Counted from the stretch's first letter, positions 53,150 through 64,000 are shown. The stretch is DNA of 64,000 nucleotides from Acanthococcus lagerstroemiae (GCA_031841125.1 JAJSSI010000013.1:444993-508992), one strand, 5' to 3'. Notes: generated from the letters alone by a model not told the origin. Numbers and translations: made by a program.

Positions 53150-53611
53150 CACTACTGAACAGCTATTTTGCACAACGCATTTTGACAGGTGATTCTGAGG
53201 TACTTTTCAACGCTGAACACGATACTGCGGTCCATTTTTCTCCATCACGTCACAATTCGGAGTTCTGAACGACTGCAATTCGTTTCCATTTTGTTTTTCT
53301 AGTGGAATAAGCGCGGTACCACTGACTGAATATCATCAGCGTTATCAGACCACTATAACAGAAAACAAACAGACGGAATACACACCACTACACAACCTCA
53401 ACACACAACAATACGAATCAGTATGACCACATTCAGTTCCTAAACTTCTTTTTGAACACATTTGGTTGAATTTTTAATAGTTTTTAATCAGAAAAACTAG
53501 ACGTGATAGAGAAAAACGGCCGACGGCACTGTATTCAGCGTTGAAAAGTACATAAGAATCACCTCCTTAAATGCGTTGTCCAAGCAAAATATTTCATTTT
53601 GTTCAGTAGTG
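53150..53611. mobile_element. MITE with long TIRs (462 bp)
   Basis: CACTACTGAACA, GACAACGCATTT/GCACAACGCATTT, GGTGATTCT, GTACTTTTCAACGCTGAA and TTTTTCTC.ATCACGTC occur in the same order inwards from both ends, so the TIRs are about 110 bp. ATTAG stands at both flanks but offset by 2 bp on the right, so the duplication is uncertain. No coding region. Confidence 0.75.
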
Positions 53612-53671
53612 TAATTAGATTATAGCAGCAAGGCAACGACACTTTCAGTAAATAAAACTAATAAAATAATA

Positions 53672-53840
53672 TTGTGGACCCGATGGATTGTCTCCGCCCC
53701 AATTCCGAACATCTAATTCTCGATTTTTCAGCCTTTCAAGATTATTCATGGTTAACTTTTTTCGATTCGGATTTATTGTGGACTCGTGGGGCTGACCCCG
53801 CCCCCAACTTCGGAAATTGAATTCTCTACTTGGTCGGCTT
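53672..53840. repeat. 103-bp-spaced tandem duplication
   Basis: ATTGTGGACCCGATGG at 53672 and ATTGTGGACTCGTGGG at 53775. Both continue through CCCGCCCC/CTCCGCCCC and an AATTC-TCGA/AATTCTCTAC region. Confidence 0.6.
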
Positions 53841-54094
53841 AAGAAATAATTTTCTGCGAGCCCCTGCTTATTTCTTTGTTCGAAGTCTTTTGAAGCGTCA
53901 TAAGGCATATCAGAACAGTGAAATTTGTAGCCGTGATAGTATTTAACTCAAAAATCATTGATTTATGCAGTGTTTTTATGTTCTTGAATTTCTCTCTAGG
54001 GACCATAACTAGAAATTTCTGAAGGGCATCGTAAAAACGTCGATGATGAATTGAAATGGAGAAATAGCCTAAACAAAATTTAATTTTTTGCATG

Positions 54095-54274
54095 CAGGCG
54101 CGGATTTAGAAAGAGGAGTTGGGAGGGGGGTACAGTAGCGGCAGTGACCTTCGTGGCGTGTAATGAGCGTACAATTCATAATTTTTATTCCATCTTTTTC
54201 CTATTATTGCGTTTAAAATATTCAATCAGGGGGGGGGCATGTACCCCATGGCCCTCCCCTTGGATCCGCCACTA
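54095..54274. mobile_element. hAT-type MITE (180 bp)
   Basis: TTTGCATG at 54087-54094 and 54275-54282. Ends CAGGCGCGGATTTAG and, inverted, TAGTGGCGGATCCAAG. The CAGTGGCGGATCC-type end and 8-bp duplication are hAT features. Confidence 0.82.
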
Positions 54275-54602
54275 TTTGCATGTAAGAGGGTATATTTTCT
54301 GTATAGTTTTTCATATGTAAATTAGATAAACTTACTTCTGAATAATATTAATACATTTGTTATGACGTGACCTGTCATACTTAAAATCCATAATTAGAAC
54401 TGTGCATGTAGAAAAATGAAGTTTTATTTGATTTCTTTAGCCTCTGTTTAACATTTCCAATGTGTCTCCCTTTAAACAGTAAACTTGATGTGAAGTCGAA
54501 AAAATACATGTTCTGATTAAAACTGCTTTTTTCTCTCGGACAGTATACGACTTTACCTGCAGTGGACACTTCTAAATTTGAAATACTTACATCATATGCA
54601 TA

Positions 54603-54853
54603 TGAAGGGTACAGGGAAAAAAGGTTCAATGTCACATTTTTTTTTTAATGAAGATATGGGCATCGTTGGATTCAGGATGAGGTGTAGAATCATCCTAAGC
54701 ACTCATCCGCCGAAAAAACTCTATTTAAGAGGTTGAAAATAGCCGGAGAAAAAAAGTAGCACAGGGAAATAAAGGTGAATGTCAAACTTTAAAAATGATT
54801 TTTCTCAAAAACACGAAATTGTGACATTGAACCTTTTCCCCCTGTACCCTTCA
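54603..54853. mobile_element. TA-flanked MITE (251 bp)
   Basis: TA at 54601-54602 and 54854-54855. TIR TGAAGGGTACAGGGAAAA and its inverse, followed by GGTTCAATGTCACA on both sides. A Tc1/mariner-like target site. No coding region. Confidence 0.8.
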
Positions 54854-54855
54854 TA

Positions 54856-55448
54856 TACTGTAGGATATTTACATAAGGTGTATCTCTGTGTAATGATAAT
54901 AGGTGTATCCTCATAGAGGTTAACTTTTTTTCTATATACATAAAATAAATTCTGTGTTTCTATAGTGCAAATTAACCTATATTTCATTAACTCCGGGGGT
55001 GGGCCTGCGAGGCGGGCAGGGGGCGGAGCCGCCTAGTATAAACAAAAATTGTTAGACGATCGACAGAAAGACATCTGTTTCAATAAGAATTCATCGATAC
55101 ATTGGTTCCAGATTTTAGGCAAGACCCTTAGGCCATAGATCGATAGATCGCCTTTTTCAACTTATGGGAGACCGGGGCCAAGATCTATACACCCGAAGGT
55201 TAGCTCGATTGTAAAGCGCTGAACAGTAGTGACGTCACTGTATGCAAGGCGTTTCAATACGTCGTATTCGCACTGGGTATTAATAGTCTATCGACATGCA
55301 CAATTTTTATTTTCAACGCTATTTAAGTCTAAAGTTGTAGAAGTTTTTAAAAAACGTGAAAAAATGTAATTAATGCCAACATGTTCATTCAGGGTATTGA
55401 TGTTTATAAATAAAAATACGTACAGTTTATCACAATAACATAATATAT
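54856..55448. other. Gene-free stretch
   Basis: A GC-rich patch (GGGCCTGCGAGGCGGGC) at about 54999-55036; otherwise nothing recognised. It may include the 3' end of the P-like element. Confidence 0.4.
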
Positions 55449-57076
55449 GTATTACAGACAAATCTTTTTCAATTTCACATTATTGTTCAATTTTCGCTCC
55501 AGTTTTCTCTTATGAATTAGTTCCTGATTTCTTTGATGAAAATATTTCATTCTGATAAAAATTCGTTGTCGGACAAAAGTTCTAATAAATGCTGCATTAC
55601 TTGAGGGCATTTCTGAAATGATGGCTCGAGAAATTCGTGAATTGATACCTGGCCCTTTCAGAATGCCAGGACCCATTTTCTTACAAAATAGTAGTTCCAT
55701 CTTCTGTATTTCTTCAAAAAATTCATTTGCCAGTTCAATTAGCCCGCCATGCGACAGGTGTTCTATCTAAGAAGGTGTGCGAAATTGAGAACAGTCAAGA
55801 TTTTTTGTAAAATTGCCTAATCCTTGAAGTCTGATTGTTTTTTTGTGTTTAAAAAGGACCCATCCAGCAAGAAATTGAAGACCATCTTGTTTTCTTGTAA
55901 TTCAGAGACTTCATTGTTACCGGAAAAGACACCGTGCTCATCTTCTTCTTCGTCATCTTCATCTTCTTCATTAAGTATCATTTCTTCAGTTATAAGATTT
56001 TCTTGTCCATTTGAGCTTGGGACGACAATATTCGTTTTTTTCAACGCCTTGGCAATGAGGAACATTTCTTCCTTTTCCTCTGGAATTGTCTTGACATTGG
56101 TTTTTTGAGATACCTGCCCTGGATGAGCACTGAGAAGTAGATCTCTCAATCGATAAACTGTAGTTAGTGGCGATGGATGGTCATAGAGGCCACCCGAGGA
56201 ACGTAATCTAGAAAACAAACTTTCAACATCATCCTGAGAAAGGCGAAATGTTAAAGTATAGGGAACTTTGCACAACTTATTAACAGATTCATAAAGTATA
56301 GGTAAAGCTATACAAGTTCTGATGACAGCTTTCTGAAATACTTGAATTGAAGTAACTGGTTTTCTAATGCAGCGAAGACTGGAGAAAGTATCTGCCATCT
56401 TTCTCAGTAATTCATTTTGTTGGTCTAGAAATAGGCCGTACGGTGATTTAAATGCCGTTGTCATTTTTGTTGTTCGTACGTTGAATAAGTCGAACCAATT
56501 ATTTACTAAGATGATAAATTCACCCAACTTTTTAGCAGCGTTCTTATTTTCCAATTCATAATGTAAGAGAGCTGTCCCAACAGTATTAGATAAAAGTTCA
56601 GCGGCTAATGTTACGTTCTGCCGTTCAGATTTTTTTACGGTCAAGTGCTGCTCCTTGAGCATGTAACAAGAAGAGATTTCAGTTCGTGTAGCTTTCAATA
56701 TGGCAAATAAATGCGATGCATCAAGAATTGAGCCATCTGGTAGCAAAATTCAATAATCTAGGAGCCAATTTCTGATAAGTTTCAAAACATGCGGAACATT
56801 GGGCAAACATACTATTGAATAGCCAGTAACTGGATGAGGAAACGTCGGGTTCTCATAATCTGCATTCAGACTCTTCCATAAGGATTGATTTTCAGCCCCA
56901 TTATCGCATGTACAGCACACTACTTTCAGACCAATTTCTTCAAGTCGCGTTAAAATATAAAATAGAAGGTCCTTTGTGACTCTTTGATCGAACTGAATAT
57001 AAACTGCTTGTTTATGTATTCGGTGCGAGAATCCGCGTCTCATGTGTAAACAGTTGAAAAAACTGGAAATTGTCAA
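55449..57076 (-). pseudogene. P-element/THAP9-like transposase remnant
   Basis: Minus strand. HKQAVYIQFDQRVTKDLLFY starts the RNase H-like domain; EEIGLKVVCCTCDNGAENQS has the second Asp region; SIVCLPNVPHVLKLIRNWLL is the standard NDVPHLLK block. A frame break lies at 56748. The next ORF holds the inserted GTP-binding-like helical domain (ILDASHLFAILKATRTEISS), TYTLTFRLSQDDVESLFSRL and RSSGGLYDHPSPLTTVYRL near its C-terminal end, then an acidic tail. A last segment at 55452-55760 (IEHLSHGGLIELANEFFEEI, RTFVRQRIFIRMKYFHQRN) is out of frame. The THAP finger is absent, cut off at about 57030 by the next element. No TIR found. Confidence 0.8.
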
Positions 57077-58676
57077 CAGTGGGAATTTAGATAATTTGAC
57101 AGAGGAGGAAATGGGCTGTCAACCAATTAAAGAACTATGTCGTTTCCGAAAATGCGAGATGTGTTGCGATAGAACTGTAGACATCAAAGAATTTGATGGT
57201 GAACTGAGTGTTCATATGAAAACTGGATTTCTAAGAAAGTGGTTGGAAGAGATGGAGTTGAGCGCCGTCAAACACTGAAGGAGAAGATTTATTGTTCCCA
57301 ACTGAATCTGGTCCAAGAATTTCTTGAAATTGTAATACCAGATTATATGCAGCACCGAGGAATTGATTGGCACTAGAAGCAATCAATAAAGGAATTGAAG
57401 AGCGGACTAAATGATGATAGTATACTGCTACATATCGATTTTGCAGAAAATTATAGCTGTAAGTACTCGAGTGAAGTGCAGTCAATACATTTTGGTGGCA
57501 ACAGTCCACAAATATCACTGCATACTGGTGTTTGGTATCGAGGAGAAATGGTGCATTCCTTTTGTACAGTATCGCCTGACCTAAGTCATGGCCCTACTGC
57601 CATCCTAAATCATCTGAAACCAGTACTTGAAGAACATCGTGAGGAAATAAAAAATCTTCACTTCTTGTCAGATGCGCCAGCAACACAATATAGAAATAAA
57701 CATATATGTTTACTATCCTGATGAACGAAATTATTCCATTATTTCCAAAATTAGAGTCGCTGACTTGGAATTTCTCTGAATCGGGGCATGGAAAAGGTGC
57801 CGCAGATGGCGTGGGCGCAACCTTAAAACGGACTGCTGATACAGTAGTATCTCACAATCAAGATGTTTCAAATTTTGAAGTATTTTCAAAAATTGTTGTG
57901 GAAGAAATAAAGGGAATCAAAATAACTCTCATACCATCAGTAAGTGATGAAGAACTTGAGGAGAAGATAAGACTTGCATCACTACCAGTAAAAGGTAAAA
58001 ATTTGGATTTAAATGAATGAATTTTGAAAATTTTGAATACCTACCTTTAAACTGAATATTGGTCGGAAATGTAAAAAATCAAAATAATAATTTCTGATAT
58101 ATTCTTAGAAAATAAATTGAAATTTTTTTCTGTTAAAGGTACTATGAAAATACACCAAGTGTGGTGGTCAAACTCAATGAAAAATGTTTTATTTTTCAAC
58201 CAGTTATCTTGCTTCACCTGTGCGCCAAGTCAGTGTCATCATTACCATATGGTAAAAAGGTCATTTACAGTCCAATTGAAACAGTGCCAATGAATGTGGA
58301 AAGTCCAACATTGACTATTGATGAAACCTCCACACCAGAAATCATTGCAACACAGTCAAATGAAACACGAATTCTTGAAGATAGTCCCATTGTTGAAGAA
58401 GATTGGGTAGTTGTTCAATTCAATGTGGCAGAGATGAAAGGCCAACGAAGATGGATTGGAAAAATCATTCGAGTTAATGAAAATGATACCTTTCTTATTT
58501 CATTTGTCAAGGCTAAGCGCACACGGGATTACTCAGGATTTATCTACCCTTATCCAGAATTGTATGACGAAAAAGGTAAACTTAAAGAAGATTTAATGAC
58601 TGTATATAAAACTCAAATTTTGTATACCATTCCAGGTCCAGTAAAATATCAAAGAGCGTTAGTGTTGAAGTGGTAG
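57030..58676 (+). pseudogene. Uncharacterised transposase-like family, catalytic and C-terminal part
   Basis: KELCRFRKCEMCCDRTVDIK (Cys-rich), then breaks, EFLEIVIPDYMQHRGIDWH, and ILLHIDFAENYSCKYSSEVQ with SIHFGGNSPQISLHTGV, CTVSPDLSHGPTAILNHLKP, LSDAPATQYRNK, SLTWNFSESGHGKGAADGVG and TLKRTADTVVSHNQDVSNF. DFAENY, SDAP and the ESGHGKG block keep the spacing of an RNase H-like nuclease with acidic residues. The final part (58161-58676) holds EEDWVVVQFNVAEMKGQRRW and KAKRTRDYSGFIYPYPE. Frame breaks near 57280, 57360, 57720 and 58020-58160. Same family as 44.5-45.7 kb but from another copy, since the Cys-rich region is present in both. Confidence 0.65.
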
Positions 58677-58679
58677 CAC

Positions 58680-58927
58680 TGTAAGGGTGGGTAGCCGCTA
58701 CGGTTGCCTACACTGACGTGTGCTTGTAGTCAACGACGCTCGGTCGATGCTCTCGATATACATAGCTTTTTCAGTTACACCGAATGTACTTCATGACGAC
58801 GCTATACCTATATTACTATTTACAATATACGATGTCAATCTATATCTGGCTACCTTATTTCATTGGAGTACCTGCGATATCATTTCTGGACTCGGGGTCG
58901 AACCTCCCCTTGCCCCAAATGCCAACA
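58680..58927 (+). repeat. Copia-type LTR (248 bp), single copy in window
   Basis: Starts TGTAAGGGTGGGTAGCCGC and ends ATGCCAACA, followed at once by GGTTATGGGCCAG, a typical Copia primer-site sequence. No second copy in the window, so the element continues beyond 64000, is truncated, or has been rearranged. Confidence 0.65.
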
Positions 58928-58940
58928 GGTTATGGGCCAG
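58928..58940 (+). other. Copia primer binding site
   Basis: GGTTATGGGCCAG directly after the LTR. Copia-type elements commonly have GGTTATGGGCCC here, priming from an initiator tRNA fragment. Confidence 0.65.
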
Positions 58941-60060
58941 CTCTGCTTCAAACTGCGTAAGTAACTCCAATTATAAGGCCCTTATGGTCACCACGCGTGG
59001 ATAAATAATTAACAGAGCTCTTTAAAATCGAATCGGTCCGACTAGTCGTTAAGTTGCATGTTTTGCGTATTGCATGCTCGAAATTTCGTAATTTTAAGGT
59101 GTACACCGCTTGGCAAATTTTCATGGCGAAAATTACGAAAGGACGAAAGTCAAAACGAAATGTCAGACAAAGTCAAAAACGAGATGAGAGTTTTTCATTG
59201 CCAAGAAAGAATATTCAACGAAAACGACAGAATCTAAAACGAGGTTCCTTTCAAAGGAACAGCTAGCATTTTTAAACGGCGTCGTACATTAGCCGACTTC
59301 CCTATCCTTTATTGTGCTGTTCATTTAATTATTCACATGCGAGAATTAATGTATCTCAGCATTACGAAAATCAAACGTAAGACCGGCCAGGATGCAGTTT
59401 AGTTATTTGGTTGACAATAGGGTGGATTTTCGGAGATAAATCAGGATTTAATTTTCCGACACACAATTACGAATGCACTCACCACGACGTACGAACCGCC
59501 GTCAATCAAACAATCAAAACGGCCAAGTGGGTTTTTCAGAAAGAGACGAATTCTTTATTTGCATAATAGGGAATAGACGGATCTTTAGCGGCTTCGGCTG
59601 CTGCCTTTTTTTTCCCCGGCTTTTAGAAATTGACCATTTTTCTATAGGTGTGAAAATATCCATCAAACGAAAGACAAGTCAGGACTTGCAAGGGTGAATC
59701 ATGGTGACTCAGTTTCAATTAAGATAAGACGATGTTCAATCCTTTGTCCAAGGCATGATTCATTTTTGAAACGAGCGTCGGTATCGCCATCTTGTTGGGA
59801 AAGGGCAATAGGTCATCGTCCGGCTGGCAGGCACGCTCTCGAAAGGACGCATGCGGCATTTGGTTTCTGTTCTCTCGAAGCATTACTGCACATTTTCGAA
59901 TCGGTTCTCCGCGTCTTCCAGTTAACTTGTGATTCGCGTTTACGAAAGCTCAGAAGATAGAATTTTTATAACGAAAAGTGCTTTTAGCATAACGAAAGTT
60001 TCTTTTACAACAGTGTATTTTTCTAAAACGAAAGATTAACAATTTGGAACTCGATTTCGC
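58941..60060. other. AACGAAA-rich stretch without recognised gene
   Basis: AACGAAA and related words recur (for example at 59153, 59218, 59971, 59992 and 60031). ORFs at 59054-59266 and 59473-59960 are short and unlike known proteins. It could be the leader of the Copia element that starts at 58680. Confidence 0.4.
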
Positions 60061-60063
60061 GAA

Positions 60064-60312
60064 ATGTCGTCTGATCAGTTGCAAACCGCATTTGCATCTT
60101 TTGTCCTATCATTCGAGAATGCTGTCGCTCAACGTGTTTTTGGTGATGATTTAACATCCGCTGATAACGTAACATATAACCAGCTGTCAGAAAGCAGAGT
60201 GGATGTTATTAATCAAAACGGCGAAACATTATCCTTCTGTAAGTACGAACTTTCTACCCGTGAATTTTTTATTATGAACAATCGCAAGTGCAATATCGGA
60301 TATTCGGCATAA
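60064..60312 (+). CDS. Small ORF, unrecognised (possible first exon)
   Basis: 82 codons, starting MSSDQLQTAFASFVLSFENA. A good splice donor (TTCTGTAAGTACG) lies inside at about 60239, after GETLSF, so the real product may leave the ORF there. It follows the AACGAAA-rich leader about 1.1 kb after a Copia LTR, where gag would be expected, but it does not look like Copia gag. Codon use is balanced. Possibly a gag-like or host-derived N-terminus. Confidence 0.3.
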   Translation: MSSDQLQTAFASFVLSFENAVAQRVFGDDLTSADNVTYNQLSESRVDVINQNGETLSFCKYELSTREFFIMNNRKCNIGYSA

Positions 60313-61935
60313 ACCCCACAATTTCTATTGACCATCTGCAAGTGTCCTAAAGTAGATATCTTAATAACGAAGAAGTGAACGATAAGCACGAAGATGATGG
60401 CAACATCAGACCACGATAGCGCGAAGGACATTTTCATGGTATCAGAAGTCTTATATCAGGGAGGTGTATTGATTTCGAAAAATCTTGGTTAACCAAAACG
60501 CTGATCTAAATTAGCCACACGTGTGTCTGGCATATCGTCTTAATTTTGATTAGTGGACTCTAACCTCAGACGTACTTGAGGTTCCCGAACTTATTTTTGA
60601 AAATTTTGATATTAGCCGCGCTTTCAAATACCCGGACGGTACAGACCAGAAAAACAAAAACGAAAAGGAAATTTTATAACGACCAAAGGGAACGAGTGAA
60701 AACTCAATAAAACGAAAGTGAATTAATTTTCATATCACGAACGTGGTCCATGTTCCCATCGGGCTAAAAGGGAGTCAACACGTGTGATTGAAAGTGATTT
60801 TGCATCCGTGTTGTCCCAGTGCTTAATTAACTACGTCTCCCGATCTGACAAAATTAGTGTCGTTCGACAGTTCGACATGTGTCGAACTATCGAAATCTTC
60901 GATTAAAGCTTTCTAATTGGCTGAAAATAAAGGGGCGGGACGAATAAATTTGATTGCTGTCGAATTATTGTCGAACAGTGTCGGAAGTTCGACTGAGTGG
61001 AACGAGTGAATTTGATTGCTGTCGAATTACTATCGAACAGTGTCCGAAGTTAGGCTGATCATCGAATATTCGTCAGCCGCATAGTGATGTGCAAAAGAAT
61101 TGAGCTTTGAAGGTTGTCGTCGCGTCGGCGCCTTTACACGTTTGCGAATATTCCCACGATCCTGTTCGGTAATAGGTACGAGTGTGTTATCTCGACTGCG
61201 GAGTCTGGAAGTGCGGAATAAGTGGTTTCAGTTACAAATTTCATGCGTCGCTGAGTGGTTCAGTAGTTTAATATTCGTGAAGCGGATTTGCATGCACTGT
61301 TATTTATCGGTAAGTTATGTCACATTTTTGTCATTTAATGGAATATTCAGTTACTAATTATTCTAGGAGTGGATCAATGAGGGAGGATGGGGGAAAATTA
61401 CCCCTAGCCGGTCCACCGGCCGTTTAAACATTTTTTGCTTGACCCCTCAGACCTTATGTTTTTTCATTAAAATGTATGTACCTAATTTTGCGTCTGTGCA
61501 TTTCTAGCGCCTTAATTGGGGAGGGGGCAGATTTTACATTGTAGAACCAGGAATTTCCCAATCAAAGCTTGAAGCTGTATTCAGTTATTCCTTGAACTCC
61601 AAATTCTTCTCCACATCGAAGGAGGATATAATTTGTAAGCGAATTATAAGATGATACGTCGATCAAAGTATATCAATTGGGTACATCTTGGAAACAGTAG
61701 ACTGTTTCAGAGTGAGAGGGGTGTCCTAGAAGTCTGGTTCCACTATCTGATCATTTCGATTTCAGCAACTAAACCCGCGAACCGCACAGTTGGCCGAACG
61801 GCAAGAAGGTACACAAAAATGTTCCGTGTGTCTGCCGTGGTCACATTGAGAGTCTGGTCTCGAGACGCGTGAAGACGAGCGAGAATCAGGCAGTATGTGT
61901 AGTGTACCGAGAAAAATTGGAACCTGACTTTTGGG
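60313..61935. other. Gene-free stretch with a 62-bp tandem duplication
   Basis: TTTGATTGCTGTCGAATTA at about 60949 and again 62 bp later, each followed by TCGAACAGTGTC and GAAGTT. A GTAAGT donor after TGTTATTTATCG near 61310 hints at a leader exon, unproven. Confidence 0.45.
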
Positions 61936-62207
61936 CAGTGTTGTAGTCAGGATTTTCTCAAGAGGAGGGGGGAGTAAGACTTTCAAGGGGAAAAAAGTCG
62001 AAAATTGTATTTTTTGAAAATTGCCAATATAATATGTATTAGGGGACTATTCTATAAAAAATGAAGGTAAAATTACTGCTCAAGCAAAATTTAAAAAAAC
62101 ACAAAAAAACACGTGTTATAAAGGCGAAAAATTGCTCATTCTTGCATATTTTTACATTCAATTTCAGGTTTCCCCCCTTCGCCCCCCCCCTCTTGGCTAT
62201 GCTCATT
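61936..62207. mobile_element. hAT-type MITE (272 bp)
   Basis: CTTTTGGG at 61928-61935 and 62208-62215. Ends CAGTGTTGTAGTCAGGA and, inverted, AATGAGCATAGCCAAGA share the TAG.CA.GA core, with G-runs just inside on both sides. A perfect 8-bp duplication. Confidence 0.7.
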
Positions 62208-62215
62208 CTTTTGGG

Positions 62216-64000
62216 ACAACCTGTACTCGCAAATTTTGTTCAAGAATGTACACAGTAACTGATGCCACAACATGTGTTCCCGTCATCACTAATTGTCAAT
62301 TAGTTATCATTTCCTATACCTATTCCTGTTTGATTATTTTAATTAGGTAGACTGAGTAGAGATCGGATTCGGATTCTATTAATTTCTTCAGTAGCATTAT
62401 TGTGGAAATCATGAAGCCAGATTAAGATTAAAGTCGCTTACAAGCACTTGGGCCCCCAGGCACCTAGCTGGAAATTTTTTTGTATCTGTTCAGTAGCTTT
62501 TTATTTACAGCACCGTGTCTGGCTGGTGGCCCGCCAAAATGTGCTGAAAACAAAAATGCTCAAAATTCGGCTGCCACTCAAAATTGGCCGCTCCGAGCTG
62601 GTGCTTGTTGTAGTGCCTGTAGGTAAATCTGGTGCTGTACAACACAGAAAATTCTGTTTTTTTTTGAGTGGGGCAAAACCTTATTGTCTGTAACCCCGCG
62701 CGATGACTAGCAGCAGCTTGAATGGGAATTAGGAATGGAATGGAATTCCTTGTCACTTGTACGTCTACCATTATGGATTTAACATCGACGATGCAATCTT
62801 TAATTGATACATATGATAGAGTGTATGCTCGAGTCGTATTATCTCATTAATAATTTTAGCGATGAAATCCTTTCATACATCATTTTTCTGACGCCTGAAT
62901 TCCCCATTCATATATGAACAGGGTTCTAACTGTCTTTTAAGACATTGAAAGTCATTTATTTTGAAAAAAGGTCATGAAGTCATTTAAAGTCATTCATTTT
63001 CAATCATGGTCATTTAAAAATTTAAAAGTTAGCAAATTATACCTTGAGAGAGAGAGAGAACAAAGGACTTAGAATTGGAAAACTCTGTCATAATGACCAG
63101 GATTGCAATTTTTGTTTGAACTGGACACGACTCACTAAATTTCTTAAAACTTGAAAATTATACGTACATAGAGGAATTGACATTTCATAGCATACTTGTG
63201 GGTAGGATCGACGCTCGGAAACCGAAGTCAAATTTTTTGTCGAGAATGAAGGGAAAATTTTTCTATAATTGAAAACAACGCATCAACTTCTTGGATTTTC
63301 AGTCTTTTGTTCAATTTCTATTTTCGGCATGAAACGGGGGCGGAAATATAGGGGGCTAGGGGGATAAGCCCTCCAGTTTCGAAATTGCCCCCCCCCCCCC
63401 GCTAAGTGAAAAATATAAAACTATACGAGTATCGCTATTATTGTTTGTGATGTCATGCTTTTTTTTCTTTTTTTTTTTTTCTTCTTACAAAGGAAGTATT
63501 ACAGTGAAAAATCTACTTTTTGTAGTTTTTTTATTTATTAATTTTTTTTTTGGGGGGGGGAGGCTATGATTTTTTTGGATTTTTATTACCCTTGACCGTG
63601 GGCTTAAGTGAGTTGGCTAAAGTAAGTTGGTTTAAGTGAGTTCAGTATTATCGCCCTTCAATTTCAAGGGATAAAGAGTGTAGAGGAGACCAATCGTGAT
63701 CCCACTGATAACGAAAAAGACCAAGGTAGATGTGTGTGAGTGCCCAAAGCAAGTAAACTACAAAGTTCAAAGCTGTTTGAGAACCTTTTTTTCCAATGCA
63801 TTAGTCACAAGAAAATACCTACGTAAATCCACAGTTTGCTCCTTACATTCCACGTAATAATGACTATACATAGATCTTTCTACAAATTCAGAAGAAAACC
63901 AGAAATGTTACAATATATGTCACTGCAGGAGACACGTGCAGTTTGCAGCTGATGTGTTGTTAAAAGAAATTTCCATGGAAATGTTAACCACTACTAAGGA
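62216..64000. other. Gene-free stretch to the window end
   Basis: GTCATTTAAAGTCATTCATTTT-like words at 62940-63020, (GA)n at 63047, a C-run at 63388 and T-rich runs at 63460-63560. No supportable gene on either strand. Confidence 0.4.

Noticed and set aside
55824..56108. Ser-rich plus-strand ORF
   Set aside because: Antisense of the acidic tail of the P-like transposase (Glu/Asp codons read as Ser).
59473..59960. ORFs in the AACGAAA-rich stretch
   Set aside because: Short, overlapping, no domains. Kept only as part of the stretch description.
63040..63570. Possible element ends around homopolymer runs (GGGGGCGGAAATATAGGGGG and on)
   Set aside because: Resembles hAT MITE ends in style, but no partner end or duplication could be found.

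Overview
The window is eukaryotic, AT-rich genomic DNA, most likely from an arthropod and probably an insect. The evidence is the spliced reading frames with GT...AG introns, the microsatellites, and a dense nest of transposable elements typical of arthropods: RTE, Copia, Ty3/gypsy with an env-like gene, Mutator-like, pogo, PIF/Harbinger, P, hAT, piggyBac MITE and Sola-like elements. Nothing in it is bacterial. No tRNA, rRNA or CRISPR array was seen. The species cannot be told from this sequence alone.

Layout. 1-3946: an RTE-clade non-LTR retrotransposon on +, ending in an (ATT)n tail and inserted in the integrase of a Copia element. 3947-6252: that Copia element, split again by a Mutator-like element (4715-5871, 9-bp target duplication). 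6253-6600: a Copia gag fragment. 8588-19617: a complete Ty3/gypsy-type element on -, with 317-bp LTRs that read as identical, gag, pol and an env-like ORF. 20372-23201: an unclassified element whose ends are arrays of GGCAAC/GTTGCC words, with a TIR element nested inside. 23857-23991: a piggyBac-type MITE. 26835-29891: an unrecognised multi-exon gene with an AT-hook and phase-1 introns, holding two hAT-type MITEs and a decayed ORF.

33044-40165: a 7.1-kb DNA transposon (TIRs, 4-bp duplication, near-intact transposase, possibly Sola-like). It carries a nested, apparently intact pogo-family transposon (36368-39215) and itself splits a minus-strand BED-finger/hAT-like gene. 40350-43660: Copia remains interrupted by a second, decayed pogo-like transposase. 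44500-45700 and 57030-58676: N- and C-terminal parts of two copies of one transposase-like family. 45660-46440: a gag fragment on -. 46626-49758: a PIF/Harbinger transposon with a MADF-BESS gene (+) and a transposase (-) carrying one stop codon. 49762-52908: a Copia end and a decayed hAT transposase. 53150-55440: several MITEs. 55449-57076: a P-family transposase remnant on -. 58680-58940: a Copia LTR and primer site. 58941-64000: no recognised gene.

The elements do not form a pathway. What can be read is a stratigraphy: which element landed in which. Several insertions have target duplications that allow the empty site to be read, which confirms both boundaries and the reading frame of the interrupted host sequence. 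The youngest-looking insertions are the gypsy-type element (LTRs read as identical), the pogo element (no visible break) and the Harbinger and Sola-like elements (one or two breaks each).
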